Source of the DNA: Verrucomicrobiales bacterium | GTDB taxonomy: Bacteria; Verrucomicrobiota; Verrucomicrobiia; Limisphaerales; JACDHS01 | Length of the DNA: 34,473 nt | Direction: 5' to 3' | NCBI GenBank assembly: GCA_028293445.1 | Contig: JAQGOU010000293.1 | Location: 1-34,473 of the forward strand | In this document: piece after piece, positions 5,806 through 13,592 of the stretch | Numbering within the stretch: the first letter of the stretch is position 1 | Layout: the number at the start of each line of letters is the position of its first letter | Position numbers and translations under genes: made by a program | Notes under the pieces: generated by a model | The model's database searches: none | Told to the model about the DNA's origin: nothing | What the model saw: the letters and a program-made list of their open reading frames with translations, nothing else

Positions 5806-8544
5806 ATGACTCCCACGCGATTCCGGCAGCTGTTCTCCGTTGCCATTATTCTCTTTGCGACATTTTCAGTTGTCGCCGCGACCACGAACAGCGTGCCGCT
5901 GAAACAACACAGCGCTTTTTACACAAAGGAACAACTGGCGAAGATCCGCGCGAACGTTGGAAAAACGCCCTGGGCGACTGACATGCGCAACAGCATCGTG
6001 AGCAACGCCGCGCCCTGGATGAAATCGAGCGATGACGAATTGTGGGATTCCGTATTCGGGCCCAATATTTCCCGTTCGTGGATGGTCTGGTCGAATGGTC
6101 ATTGCCCGGCCTGTAAGAAGTCGGTGGAGATGTACAACTGGAAAATGGACGCTTGGAAAGATCCATGGAAAACCCGTTGCCCACACTGTCAGGAATTATT
6201 TCCGAAGAACGACTTTCAAGCTTTCTACCGTTCTGGTCTGGACGAGCACGGAGTCTATGATCCTAAGCTGGCGAACCGCGCACTGCTCTTCAACACCGAG
6301 CATCCCGATCCCGCCGACCCGCTCCACAAATTCGGCGTCGACGATGGCGAAGGTTATGTGGAGGGCGCCAATCGCTGGCGGTTCATCGGTACCTATTTAA
6401 TTTTCGGACAGTTCCATCAACGCATTCTCAACGGCATCGATACGCTCTCCGCCGCTTATGTGCTCACCGGTGATTCACGTTACGCCCACAAAGCGGGCGT
6501 CTTGCTCGATCGCATTGCTGATGTTTATCCGACGTTTGATTTCGGCACGCAGGGTTACGTCTACGAAATCAAACAAGCCAGCGGCTACATCTCCGTCTGG
6601 CACGATACATCCGAGGAGACCTACGAAATGGTGATCGATTATGATCAGATTTTCGAAGGCCTTCGAGAGGACAAGGCATTGCTCGAATTCCTTTCTGCCA
6701 AAGCGGAGAAGTTCAAACTCTCGAATCCGAAACGGACGTTCGCCGATCTCCAGCAAAACATTGAAGGCCGCATTTTACGCGACGCCCTGGCGCATCCGGA
6801 AAAGATTCACAGCAATTTTCCGCGTAAAGAATGTACTGAAGCGATGATCCACACCGTGCTCGCCTGGCCGGAAAACAAGGCGGCGGTGAATAAGATGATG
6901 GATGTGTTTATAGCGAAGGCAACTGCAGTGGATGGCCTCACGGGCGAAAAAGGCCTGGCCGGTTACACCGCTTACACGATTGCAGCGATGGCGCGCTTCC
7001 TGAACGAATACGTGCGCGTGGATCCCACATTTTTATCAGAAGTCATCAAGCGCAATCCGGGTCTGAAGCAGACCTACCTGTTCCATATCGATACGCAGTG
7101 CATTGGTAATTATTATCCCTTGATCGGTGACACCTTAAGCTTCGGCCAACCGCAGAAGCTAAACCCGGTGATGGTGTTTTCCACATTCGGCCGCAACGCG
7201 AATCTCCGCGCACCGTTGTCCCCTTCGATGTATTCGCTCTATTGGCAATTTTATCGTGAGACGGGCAATCCCGGCTATGTGCAGACGTTGTATAAGCAAA
7301 ACAACAATTCACTGAAGGATCTCCCCTACGACATTTTCGAAAGTGATCCCAAGGGTGTGCAACGCGCGATGTCCAAAGTCATCAACAAGAATGGACCCGA
7401 ACCTAAACTCGCGAGCGTGAACAAACAGCAATGGCACTTGGGCATTCTTCGCTCCGGTAAAAAGGAGAACGCCCGCGCCCTCTGGGTAGATTACGATTCC
7501 GGTGGTGCGCATGGACACTTCGATGGGATGAACCTCGGACTGTTCGCCCATGGACTGGATTTGCTGCCGGATTTTGGTTACCCGACGGTGCAGTTCGGCG
7601 GTTGGGGAACGCCTCGCGCGCTTTGGTATAAAATGAGCGCCGCGCATAACACTGTTGTGGTCGACGGACAGAATCATCGTGACTCCGCTGGTCAGACAAC
7701 CCTGTGGGCAGACGGAGAATCGTTCCGCGCGATTCGTGTTTCGGCTCCCGGTTTGATTGGCGGCAAACAGTTCGAACGCACGGCCGCACTGATTGATGTG
7801 TCGGACAAAGAATTTTACGTCGCAGATATTTTCCGCGTCGTCGGCGGCAGCGCTCACGCGAAACTGACGCACAGCTATTTCGGCAAAGCGAGCGCCGAGG
7901 GGGTCAATTTTGTTGATAAGCAGGAATACGGCAACGGCACGCAGACCCGCAACTTTCAACACGATCCCGACGCGAAACCCGGCTGGAACGTGACCTGGCA
8001 CATTGAAGATCCGCGCAAGATGGGGCCGCAAGGCAAAACGGTGCAGATGCGTTACACCGATCTGACCGATCGCTCGCAGGCGCTCCTCGGTGAGTCGTGG
8101 GTCGTGGGTGGTTTATACAATGTTTCCGCGAGTGAAGAGCACTGGATTCCCACCGTTATTTCTCGGCGTCAGGGCACCAACGGATTCGCCTCCACTTTCG
8201 TGAGCGTGATGGAACCGTTCATTGGAAAGAGTGCGATCACGCAAACGCGAAGACTGACTTTGCAGCGCAACGGCGAAGGTCAAAAAAGTGACGTCGCGAT
8301 TGAAATCACTTTGACGGACGGTCGCAAAGATTTGCTCATCTCGGTCGCCGGAGATCCCGCAAAGCCCGTGCCGGCAACACAACCGGATTGGAACGTGGAA
8401 TTGGATGGACAGGTTTGCTGGATCCGAAAAACCGCCAAAGGGAAGATCGAACGCATCGCTCTGTCCCACTCCCGCTCAGTAAAGATCGGGAACAAGAGTT
8501 ACGATGCGAACGCGAAATCTGACTTCACGGAATTAAGACCGTAA
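5806..8544 (+). CDS. Secreted heparinase II/III-family polysaccharide lyase
   Basis: A 912-residue protein with an N-terminal signal peptide (hydrophobic about 7-25, ending VVAA). A Cys4 cluster follows, Cys100-x2-Cys103 and Cys125-x2-Cys128, likely a structural zinc site. The middle (about 150-450) is the alpha/alpha-toroid part, including GNYYPLIGDT near 430. The heparinase II/III signature follows: WVDYDSGGAHGHFDGMNLG with His569, His571 and Asp573, then a beta-sandwich C-terminus. The family cleaves uronic-acid-containing polysaccharides by beta-elimination; its actual substrate here cannot be read from sequence. It starts 2 nt after the esterase and shares its transcript, fitting de-esterification followed by cleavage. 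It ends at an inverted repeat (8564-8626) that separates it from the convergent DegT-family gene. Confidence 0.88.
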   Translation: MTPTRFRQLFSVAIILFATFSVVAATTNSVPLKQHSAFYTKEQLAKIRANVGKTPWATDMRNSIVSNAAPWMKSSDDELWDSVFGPNISRSWMVWSNGHCPACKKSVEMYNWKMDAWKDPWKTRCPHCQELFPKNDFQAFYRSGLDEHGVYDPKLANRALLFNTEHPDPADPLHKFGVDDGEGYVEGANRWRFIGTYLIFGQFHQRILNGIDTLSAAYVLTGDSRYAHKAGVLLDRIADVYPTFDFGTQGYVYEIKQASGYISVWHDTSEETYEMVIDYDQIFEGLREDKALLEFLSAKAEKFKLSNPKRTFADLQQNIEGRILRDALAHPEKIHSNFPRKECTEAMIHTVLAWPENKAAVNKMMDVFIAKATAVDGLTGEKGLAGYTAYTIAAMARFLNEYVRVDPTFLSEVIKRNPGLKQTYLFHIDTQCIGNYYPLIGDTLSFGQPQKLNPVMVFSTFGRNANLRAPLSPSMYSLYWQFYRETGNPGYVQTLYKQNNNSLKDLPYDIFESDPKGVQRAMSKVINKNGPEPKLASVNKQQWHLGILRSGKKENARALWVDYDSGGAHGHFDGMNLGLFAHGLDLLPDFGYPTVQFGGWGTPRALWYKMSAAHNTVVVDGQNHRDSAGQTTLWADGESFRAIRVSAPGLIGGKQFERTAALIDVSDKEFYVADIFRVVGGSAHAKLTHSYFGKASAEGVNFVDKQEYGNGTQTRNFQHDPDAKPGWNVTWHIEDPRKMGPQGKTVQMRYTDLTDRSQALLGESWVVGGLYNVSASEEHWIPTVISRRQGTNGFASTFVSVMEPFIGKSAITQTRRLTLQRNGEGQKSDVAIEITLTDGRKDLLISVAGDPAKPVPATQPDWNVELDGQVCWIRKTAKGKIERIALSHSRSVKIGNKSYDANAKSDFTELRP

Positions 8545-8563
8545 CCGGCAGGGGCGGAGTTTA

Positions 8564-8626
8564 GACACGAATTACACGAATGAACACAGGTTCGGAGAAT
8601 TCGTGCTAATTCGTGAAATTCGTGTC
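8564..8626. repeat. ACACGAATT inverted repeat between convergent genes (possible bidirectional terminator)
   Basis: The arms 8564-8581 (GACACGAATTACACGAAT) and 8609-8626 are complementary apart from one position, with a 27-nt loop. The right side also contains three near-tandem ATTCGTG copies at 8599, 8609 and 8618. It sits between the ends of the lyase gene and the DegT-family gene, so it could terminate both transcripts, but there is no clear T tract on either side. ACACGAATT/AATTCGTGT sequences are dispersed repeats in many bacterial genomes, so it may be a repeat first and a terminator second. Confidence 0.7.
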
Positions 8627-8662
8627 GTCCCCTTCTGAATTGTTCCTTCTCCGTGCGCACAA

Positions 8663-9988
8663 TCAGACCGCAAAATGTTTGGCGACCTTTCGCACGGCCG
8701 CGCCGACTTCAAGCATGTAAGGTTCGTCCATGGATTCGTGGATCGTGACACGAAGGCAGTCTTTTAGAATGGCTTCGGCTTCCGGACATTTCACCTGGTT
8801 GTAATCCATCTTCGTCAGCCCCATTTCTTTCACTGGCCAACGACCGGCGAAGAAGTTGTGCTGACGAAATAAATCCATCTGGTAAAGCACCGCAGGAATA
8901 TAACCAGCGGACGCCTGCACACCCTCGGCCCGCAACGCAGCCACGAATTTATCCCGGTCACATGTGAACTTTCCCGGCTGCACGCGCATCATGTAGAAAT
9001 AGAAGGTGCAGCGATCTTCCGCATGAACGAAGTGAGGCGTCAGGCCAGGGATGCCGGAAATCTCTTTCGTCAACAGTTCGCCCATCTTTGCGCGCGTTCC
9101 CGTGATGGTTTCGATCCGGGTTAACTGTCCCGCAGCGACGGCCGCTTGCGGTTCACTCATACGATAATTCGTCCCGAGCACTTCAAACTTGCCACCATTG
9201 AGACGATTCATTCCTTTGTCGCCGAATTTCTGCAGCAACGGGCCAAATCTTTCGTCACTGCTCGCGACGAGACCGCCATCTCCGCACGTGAGTTGCTTGC
9301 TGCTTTGTAACGAGAAGCAGGCGATGTGTCCGACCGTGCCGATCGGTTTACCGCGATAAATAGCACCCCAAGACTGGGCGCAATCTTCAATCAGGACGAG
9401 CTTGTGTTTATCGGCGAGCGCTTTCAGGGGGATCAAGTCGCAGGGATTGCCACCGAGATGAACGGCGATAATCGCCTTTGTTTTTGGCGTGATGCGACGT
9501 TCCACATCGGCAACGCTCAGATTGAAAGTGTTCGGCTCGAGATCGGCGAAGACCGGCACCGCTTGTTGAAATAAAATTCCAATGACTGTGCCCATGTCGG
9601 TGATTGGCGTGGTAATCACTTCGTCACCCGGCGCAATTCCTGCCGCAGCCACGGCAATGTGTAGCGCAGCGGTGCCGGAAGAGCAGGGCATCACATGCTT
9701 CAGCGGACAAATCTTTTGGAAACGATCGAGGAAGATTTTTGTTTGCGGCCCATTCCAATAGAAGAGTGCGTCCTGCCCGAGCATGGCTTCGAGGCGTTCC
9801 CGTTCTGGCTGACCAAAACGAGCGACCTTGGCCGGGGTTCGCTTCACTGACTTTGCACCGCCATCCAAAGCGATCTTTGTGTCATCAGCAGCGGATGTTT
9901 TCGTTTCGGCACCTGGCAATTGACTGGCGACGACGAGAGTGGAAGCCGAAGCGATAAATTTCCGGCGTGTGAATTTTGGATTCAGCAT
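8663..9988 (-). CDS. DegT/DnrJ/EryC1/StrS-family aminotransferase with twin-arginine signal
   Basis: The 441-residue protein starts with a Tat-type signal: FTRRKFIASAS (6-16), then a hydrophobic stretch and an Ala-rich cleavage zone. The rest is a DegT-family PLP enzyme of normal length. It has SSGTAALHIAVAAAG (103-117), Asp202/Gln205 in LIEDCAQSWG (cofactor ring contacts), and the Schiff-base Lys231 in SLQSSKQLTCGDGG. Such enzymes normally aminate keto-sugars or cyclitols in the cytoplasm, so a Tat signal implies export of a folded, cofactor-loaded protein. The gene lies 59 nt downstream of the acyltransferase on the same strand and could share its transcript. It could instead be a non-aminating DegT-fold protein, but the active-site Lys is present. 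Confidence 0.92.
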   Translation of the reverse strand: MLNPKFTRRKFIASASTLVVASQLPGAETKTSAADDTKIALDGGAKSVKRTPAKVARFGQPERERLEAMLGQDALFYWNGPQTKIFLDRFQKICPLKHVMPCSSGTAALHIAVAAAGIAPGDEVITTPITDMGTVIGILFQQAVPVFADLEPNTFNLSVADVERRITPKTKAIIAVHLGGNPCDLIPLKALADKHKLVLIEDCAQSWGAIYRGKPIGTVGHIACFSLQSSKQLTCGDGGLVASSDERFGPLLQKFGDKGMNRLNGGKFEVLGTNYRMSEPQAAVAAGQLTRIETITGTRAKMGELLTKEISGIPGLTPHFVHAEDRCTFYFYMMRVQPGKFTCDRDKFVAALRAEGVQASAGYIPAVLYQMDLFRQHNFFAGRWPVKEMGLTKMDYNQVKCPEAEAILKDCLRVTIHESMDEPYMLEVGAAVRKVAKHFAV

Positions 9989-10047
9989 AAATCAGTGGTG
10001 TGTGAACACCGACCATTTATCCCTATTCCGCCAAGGCGATCAACCTA

Positions 10048-11064
10048 TCAATGAATTGCGGAACCGCGTTCAGCGAGAATACTGGCCAGATCCATTTCGA
10101 TTTCCTTGACCCAATTCTGAACCCAGGCCTTCGGGGCGGCGGGGCTCGTGGTCAGTTCAGGATGCGCTTGAATCATAAGACTCAAACGGTTTTGAAACGT
10201 CATGCATCCAGTCCCAAGATGTTGCACCCGCAAGACGGGCGGACAAAAGAGCCAGTCTCCGTCACAACCCTTTTGCGTGATCGACTTTTCGGCATCCCAA
10301 TCACCAAGGTTTGAAAAGGAACCGATATGCCAGACTGGCATGTATTTCTCTGAATCGACCAGATAGCGAATAATCCCCGGGCTAAGAAAGCGGCTTGAAT
10401 CGTAGGCAAACCAGTTCGCCCAATGATTGCCGGCCGCGAGTTGCGCATAAATTTTCTTATGCACATCGCGCAAGGTGTCGTAGGACGCGACGCGCAAGGT
10501 GATGAAACTGGAATGGTTGTCCACGTCACTGTCGCGCGTAATCTTTCCACGCAGATTCACGGGGATCATCCAGGGGACGATCGCCGCTTCGTCTTGCAAA
10601 TAGGGACGAATCGCCTTGGTCAGATGCTTAACCAAAAATGAGTTTACGGTAATGTTCGCCTTGCGACAGACCCGCCGGATTTGTGTCGTGGTCGTTTCGC
10701 TAAATACATGCCAGGCGACAGCGGTCGGTTCTTCGGTTGCGGTGCTCAAGCGAGTCGCGCCATCAAGTGTGCGCCATTTGAGTTTGCGTCGGGGCTGCAG
10801 AAACTTTGGAAATGTTTTCAACACCGCCAGGCGCGACGGCTCGGAAGGATGTTTGATTTGCGGCAGTCGACAGAGATCGACTCCACGTTTGCGCAAAATA
10901 TCTGCGAACCCGCCGATGCCATCCACTTCGCTATGCGGCAGGAAAATCCATTCGGGAGTCGTCGATCCAGTGGGAATCCGTCCGAAACGAATGCCGATAT
11001 ATTCGCCGGAATCCTGGGCAGATTTGAACCACGGCTTAATTGGATCGAACGGTTTTTCTGACAT
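10048..11064 (-). CDS. Condensation/CAT-like acyltransferase-superfamily protein
   Basis: No exact family is recognised, but the 338-residue protein has the layout of the chloramphenicol-acetyltransferase/condensation-domain fold. The HxxxDG active-site motif appears as His44-Ser-Glu-Val-Asp48-Gly49 (LPHSEVDGIGG). A PVNLR segment (168-172) followed by DNHSSFITLRV (182-192) matches the second-half core of these enzymes, and SFSNLGDWD occupies the position of the structural DFGWG-type motif. These enzymes move an acyl group from CoA or a carrier to an amine or alcohol. There is no signal peptide, so it is cytoplasmic. It lies 59 nt before the DegT-family gene (same strand) and is divergent from the EgtD-like methyltransferase, suggesting a shared pathway. 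The substrate is unknown. The first half is divergent, so the family call rests on motifs. Confidence 0.65.
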   Translation of the reverse strand: MSEKPFDPIKPWFKSAQDSGEYIGIRFGRIPTGSTTPEWIFLPHSEVDGIGGFADILRKRGVDLCRLPQIKHPSEPSRLAVLKTFPKFLQPRRKLKWRTLDGATRLSTATEEPTAVAWHVFSETTTTQIRRVCRKANITVNSFLVKHLTKAIRPYLQDEAAIVPWMIPVNLRGKITRDSDVDNHSSFITLRVASYDTLRDVHKKIYAQLAAGNHWANWFAYDSSRFLSPGIIRYLVDSEKYMPVWHIGSFSNLGDWDAEKSITQKGCDGDWLFCPPVLRVQHLGTGCMTFQNRLSLMIQAHPELTTSPAAPKAWVQNWVKEIEMDLASILAERGSAIH

Positions 11065-11194
11065 AGACGATGGAGTTAACTGGAAATTGCTTTGAATGTA
11101 GCAACGTCGTGCAACGTAAAGCCTTATGCTGAGAAATCCAAGCTCTCTTTAAGTTCCGCTTGTTTCAATCCGCGATCTCGCGAGAGTGTAGAGT
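11065..11194. promoter_or_regulatory. Divergent promoter region, acyltransferase / EgtD-like methyltransferase
   Basis: These 130 nt separate the start codons of two divergent genes and must hold both promoters. I see no convincing -35/-10 pair. A small palindrome-like GATCTCGCGAGA lies close to the methyltransferase start (around 11170-11183) and could be an operator, but that is weak evidence. Confidence 0.4.
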
Positions 11195-12181
11195 ATGTCG
11201 ACTGTCGTCAATGTCGCGATCCACGCGAGCCAGTTTCCAAACCAGGTCCGGCGCGATTTGCTGGAATCGTTGCGCTCGCGACAGGTGAATCATAAATTTC
11301 ATTACGATAGCCACAAACAAACTCAGCAATGGCTGAAGTTGCATCAGGCCTATTCGCCTTCGCGGACAGATTCTGATTGTGCCGGGGTTTACGACGCCAG
11401 TTTCGCGGCGGTGACTCAGCGAGTGGAGCAAGACAATGCTCATCTCATTGGTCTTGGTTGCGGGGGCGGGCAAAAAGATGCGCGTCTTCTCCGGTTGCTG
11501 CTCGAACGCGGCAAGTCGGTCGGCTACACACCGGTTGATGTGAGTGTGGCAATGGTCCTGGTGGCACATCAGGCAGCCATGCCGATCCTCGCGGGCGGAA
11601 ACTGTTCTCCGCTGGTTTGTGATTTTCTCACTGCGAATGATCTGCCGGAAAACGAAGCGTTCCATTCGAGCGACGAAACGGAACGGCTCATGACATTTTT
11701 CGGAATGATCCCGAATTTTGAACCGCAAGTTATCCTGCCAAAATTAGCTGGATTCTTGCGTGCGAACGATCATCTGCTTTTTAGTGCGAACCTCGCTCCC
11801 GGTGCGGACTATGCCGCCGGAGTGAATCGTATTCTCCCGTTGTACGACAACGGGCTGACGCGTGATTGGCTCATGACCTTCCTGATCGATCTTGGCGTCA
11901 CGATGCAGGACGGAACGTTGCGTTTCAGCGTGGAGGATTGTCCGGCGGGATCAGGATTAAAGAGAGTGGAGGCTAACTTCATTTTTGCGCGCGCCACTCA
12001 GATCAGCATCGACGAAGAAACTTTCGCCTTTCCGTCCGGCGATTCTATTCGCTTGTTTTTTTCCTATCGTCACACCCCTGAGACAATTAACCGTTTGTTG
12101 AAACAACATGGCGTGTCGGTGCTCGACCAATGGATTACTGCATCACAGGAAGAAGGGGTCTTTCTTTGTCGCCGGTCTTAA
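11195..12181 (+). CDS. EgtD-like SAM-dependent methyltransferase (Methyltransf_33 family) with altered substrate site
   Basis: This 328-residue protein matches EgtD, the histidine N-alpha-trimethyltransferase of ergothioneine synthesis, in length and order. It has an N-terminal KFHYD and AYSPSRTD segment (34-59), SAM loop IGLGCGGGQKD (85-95), acidic YTPVDVS (111-117), DFLTAND (143-149), FFGMIPNFEPQ (168-178, matching lGstIGNFxP of EgtD) and a C-terminal IRLFFSYRHTPE (285-296). In EgtD the last motif reads IRTEISxKY and its Glu holds the imidazole of histidine. Here that position is Phe288 while the Ser (290) is kept. I infer an amino-acid-like substrate other than histidine. No EgtB-type gene is in the window. 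It is divergent from the acyltransferase and ends 2 nt from the convergent esterase. Cytoplasmic. Confidence 0.85.
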   Translation: MSTVVNVAIHASQFPNQVRRDLLESLRSRQVNHKFHYDSHKQTQQWLKLHQAYSPSRTDSDCAGVYDASFAAVTQRVEQDNAHLIGLGCGGGQKDARLLRLLLERGKSVGYTPVDVSVAMVLVAHQAAMPILAGGNCSPLVCDFLTANDLPENEAFHSSDETERLMTFFGMIPNFEPQVILPKLAGFLRANDHLLFSANLAPGADYAAGVNRILPLYDNGLTRDWLMTFLIDLGVTMQDGTLRFSVEDCPAGSGLKRVEANFIFARATQISIDEETFAFPSGDSIRLFFSYRHTPETINRLLKQHGVSVLDQWITASQEEGVFLCRRS

Positions 12182-12183
12182 AC

Positions 12184-13317
12184 TTAGGGGTGAGTCTTCA
12201 AATGCTGATCCATCCAGCCGAGCATTTTCGTCCACATCTCCGGAAGGTATTTGTGACCGAGCCCGGGATAGATGTCGTTCTCGAACGCTTTTTCTTTTCC
12301 GTAAAGTGCGTAAACCGGTTTAACGCGCGTCTCAATTTCGCGGATGCCATCAATCGGTGAACCGCGATCCGCATCTCCAGTCATAAACATCACCGGACGC
12401 GGCGCGATGCAGGCGATCACCGCTTCGGTGTCGAAATGGTTCAGCATGCCGGGAACGAAGTAGTAAATGCCGTGGGCGGGAAGCGAATCGTGCTGCAACA
12501 AATTTTGATACCGCGTCATGCAGGCCACCGGCACGCCGGTTTTGATGCGATCATCCAGCGCCATCAACCACCACGCTCGCGTCGCCCCGAGGCTCATGCC
12601 GGTAACGCCAATGTTGTTTGCGTCTACTTCAGGTCGCGACACCAAATAATCCAACGCCATCAAATCATCGCGCAGCATCATTCCCCAAAGCGTTCGCCCC
12701 ACCCAAAGGTTGAACTTGCTCGCGCTTAACTCGCGGGCTGGCCCAATGCCGGTCACCGCGTTGGTCGTCGGAAATAAACCAGCAGGCCCTTTGTCGTTTC
12801 GTTCACCAAAACAGTACGCATCGATCCCGATGACAACATAACCACGTTTCGCGAGCGTCGGTCCCGGGGCTTCCGGTGTGTGATTGGCCTGAAACAATTC
12901 CTCTTTGCCGACCTCGTATTGGCCGCCGTGCCAATGACAATACAGAATAGCCGGTGATTTTTTGGCGGCGGTTTTCGGCAGCAAAAGATAACCAGAGACT
13001 GTAGCACCCGCGCCGTTATCGAACTGGAACTTTTCAGAAATGTAATCACCGCGATCTTCACGAACGAGTGTTTCGACTTTCGGGCCCTTCGGGCGTGGCG
13101 GCAGTTTCCCCAGCAATTGCCAGAGCGTAGAACGAATCTCACTGCGTTTGCTTTCCCAAGCCGCGATTGTTTTCGGCGTGACAAAGTCTGGTGCGAGTTC
13201 TGCCTTCGCCAGCCATTGTGTTGTGTAATTCGTTTCGGCCATCGAAAGGGTTGTCACAAGAGAAAACAGAAGTGGCGTCACGAAAGCAAGGATTCGGCGA
13301 CGGGAACTAATTCGCAT
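12184..13317 (-). CDS. Exported alpha/beta-hydrolase (acetyl-xylan-esterase-like), second copy
   Basis: Starting at the ATG at 13317 gives a 377-residue protein with a clear signal peptide (MRISSRRRILAF, hydrophobic to about 26, cleavage after SMA). An upstream in-frame extension to 13410 is open but would bury the signal peptide, so I reject it. The catalytic triad is visible as Ser242 in GMSLGA, Asp315 or Asp317 in TGDADRGSP and His355 in GLGHKY. The segment CHWHGGQYEVGKEE supplies the oxyanion side. It shares GIDAYCFGER and the identical DYLVSRPEVD with the esterase at 4592-5803, so the two are paralogues. Its function is probably deacylation of an extracellular glycan. It is tail to tail with the EgtD-like gene and divergent from the small basic protein gene. 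Confidence 0.87.
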   Translation of the reverse strand: MRISSRRRILAFVTPLLFSLVTTLSMAETNYTTQWLAKAELAPDFVTPKTIAAWESKRSEIRSTLWQLLGKLPPRPKGPKVETLVREDRGDYISEKFQFDNGAGATVSGYLLLPKTAAKKSPAILYCHWHGGQYEVGKEELFQANHTPEAPGPTLAKRGYVVIGIDAYCFGERNDKGPAGLFPTTNAVTGIGPARELSASKFNLWVGRTLWGMMLRDDLMALDYLVSRPEVDANNIGVTGMSLGATRAWWLMALDDRIKTGVPVACMTRYQNLLQHDSLPAHGIYYFVPGMLNHFDTEAVIACIAPRPVMFMTGDADRGSPIDGIREIETRVKPVYALYGKEKAFENDIYPGLGHKYLPEMWTKMLGWMDQHLKTHP

Positions 13318-13429
13318 GACAGCAAGCTTCCGAAAGCCACCGGCGTCTGCCAAGGAATTTGTGGGCTCGGGTTTCTTGTGAGGCCGTGTTAGGGAGGAAC
13401 GCCGGAGCAAGAACTTCTATCTTAATCGC

Positions 13430-13435
13430 AGGAGG
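13430..13435 (+). promoter_or_regulatory. Strong Shine-Dalgarno AGGAGG deciding a small-gene start
   Basis: A full AGGAGG lies 4 nt before the ATG at 13440. Few genes in this window have so good a site, which supports the 50-codon reading frame that follows and rules out the longer open frame starting at 13359. Confidence 0.75.
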
Positions 13436-13439
13436 ATTT

Positions 13440-13592
13440 ATGCCAGATGTGGATGCAAGAACCAAACCAGCCAGCAAGCGGAGTAAAAAAGATACTTCCC
13501 CAAAAAAGAAGCTACTGGCCAAAAGCGGCGCCGGCGGCCGTCATTACGAAGAAAAAGATAAACGCCCGAAAAAGGAAGCGGCCAGTAAATAA
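13440..13592 (+). CDS. Small Lys-rich basic protein (50 aa)
   Basis: Not recognised. The 50-residue product has 13 Lys and 4 Arg against 7 acidic residues. It is composed of Ser/Pro/Ala/Lys stretches (KRSKKDTSPKKKLLAK, then RPKKEAASK at the end) around a central SGAGGRHYEEKD. This composition resembles the basic tails of bacterial histone-like or nucleic-acid-binding proteins, and it has no membrane segment or signal. The start is fixed by the AGGAGG site at 13430. It is divergent from the exported esterase gene, and its stop codon abuts the stop codon of rpiB with no gap. DNA or RNA binding is inference from charge alone; it may be disordered in isolation. Confidence 0.7.
   Translation: MPDVDARTKPASKRSKKDTSPKKKLLAKSGAGGRHYEEKDKRPKKEAASK

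Noticed and set aside
11195-12181. A true ergothioneine EgtD
   Set aside because: The His-selecting Glu is missing and no EgtB-type gene is nearby, so I call it EgtD-like without a symbol.
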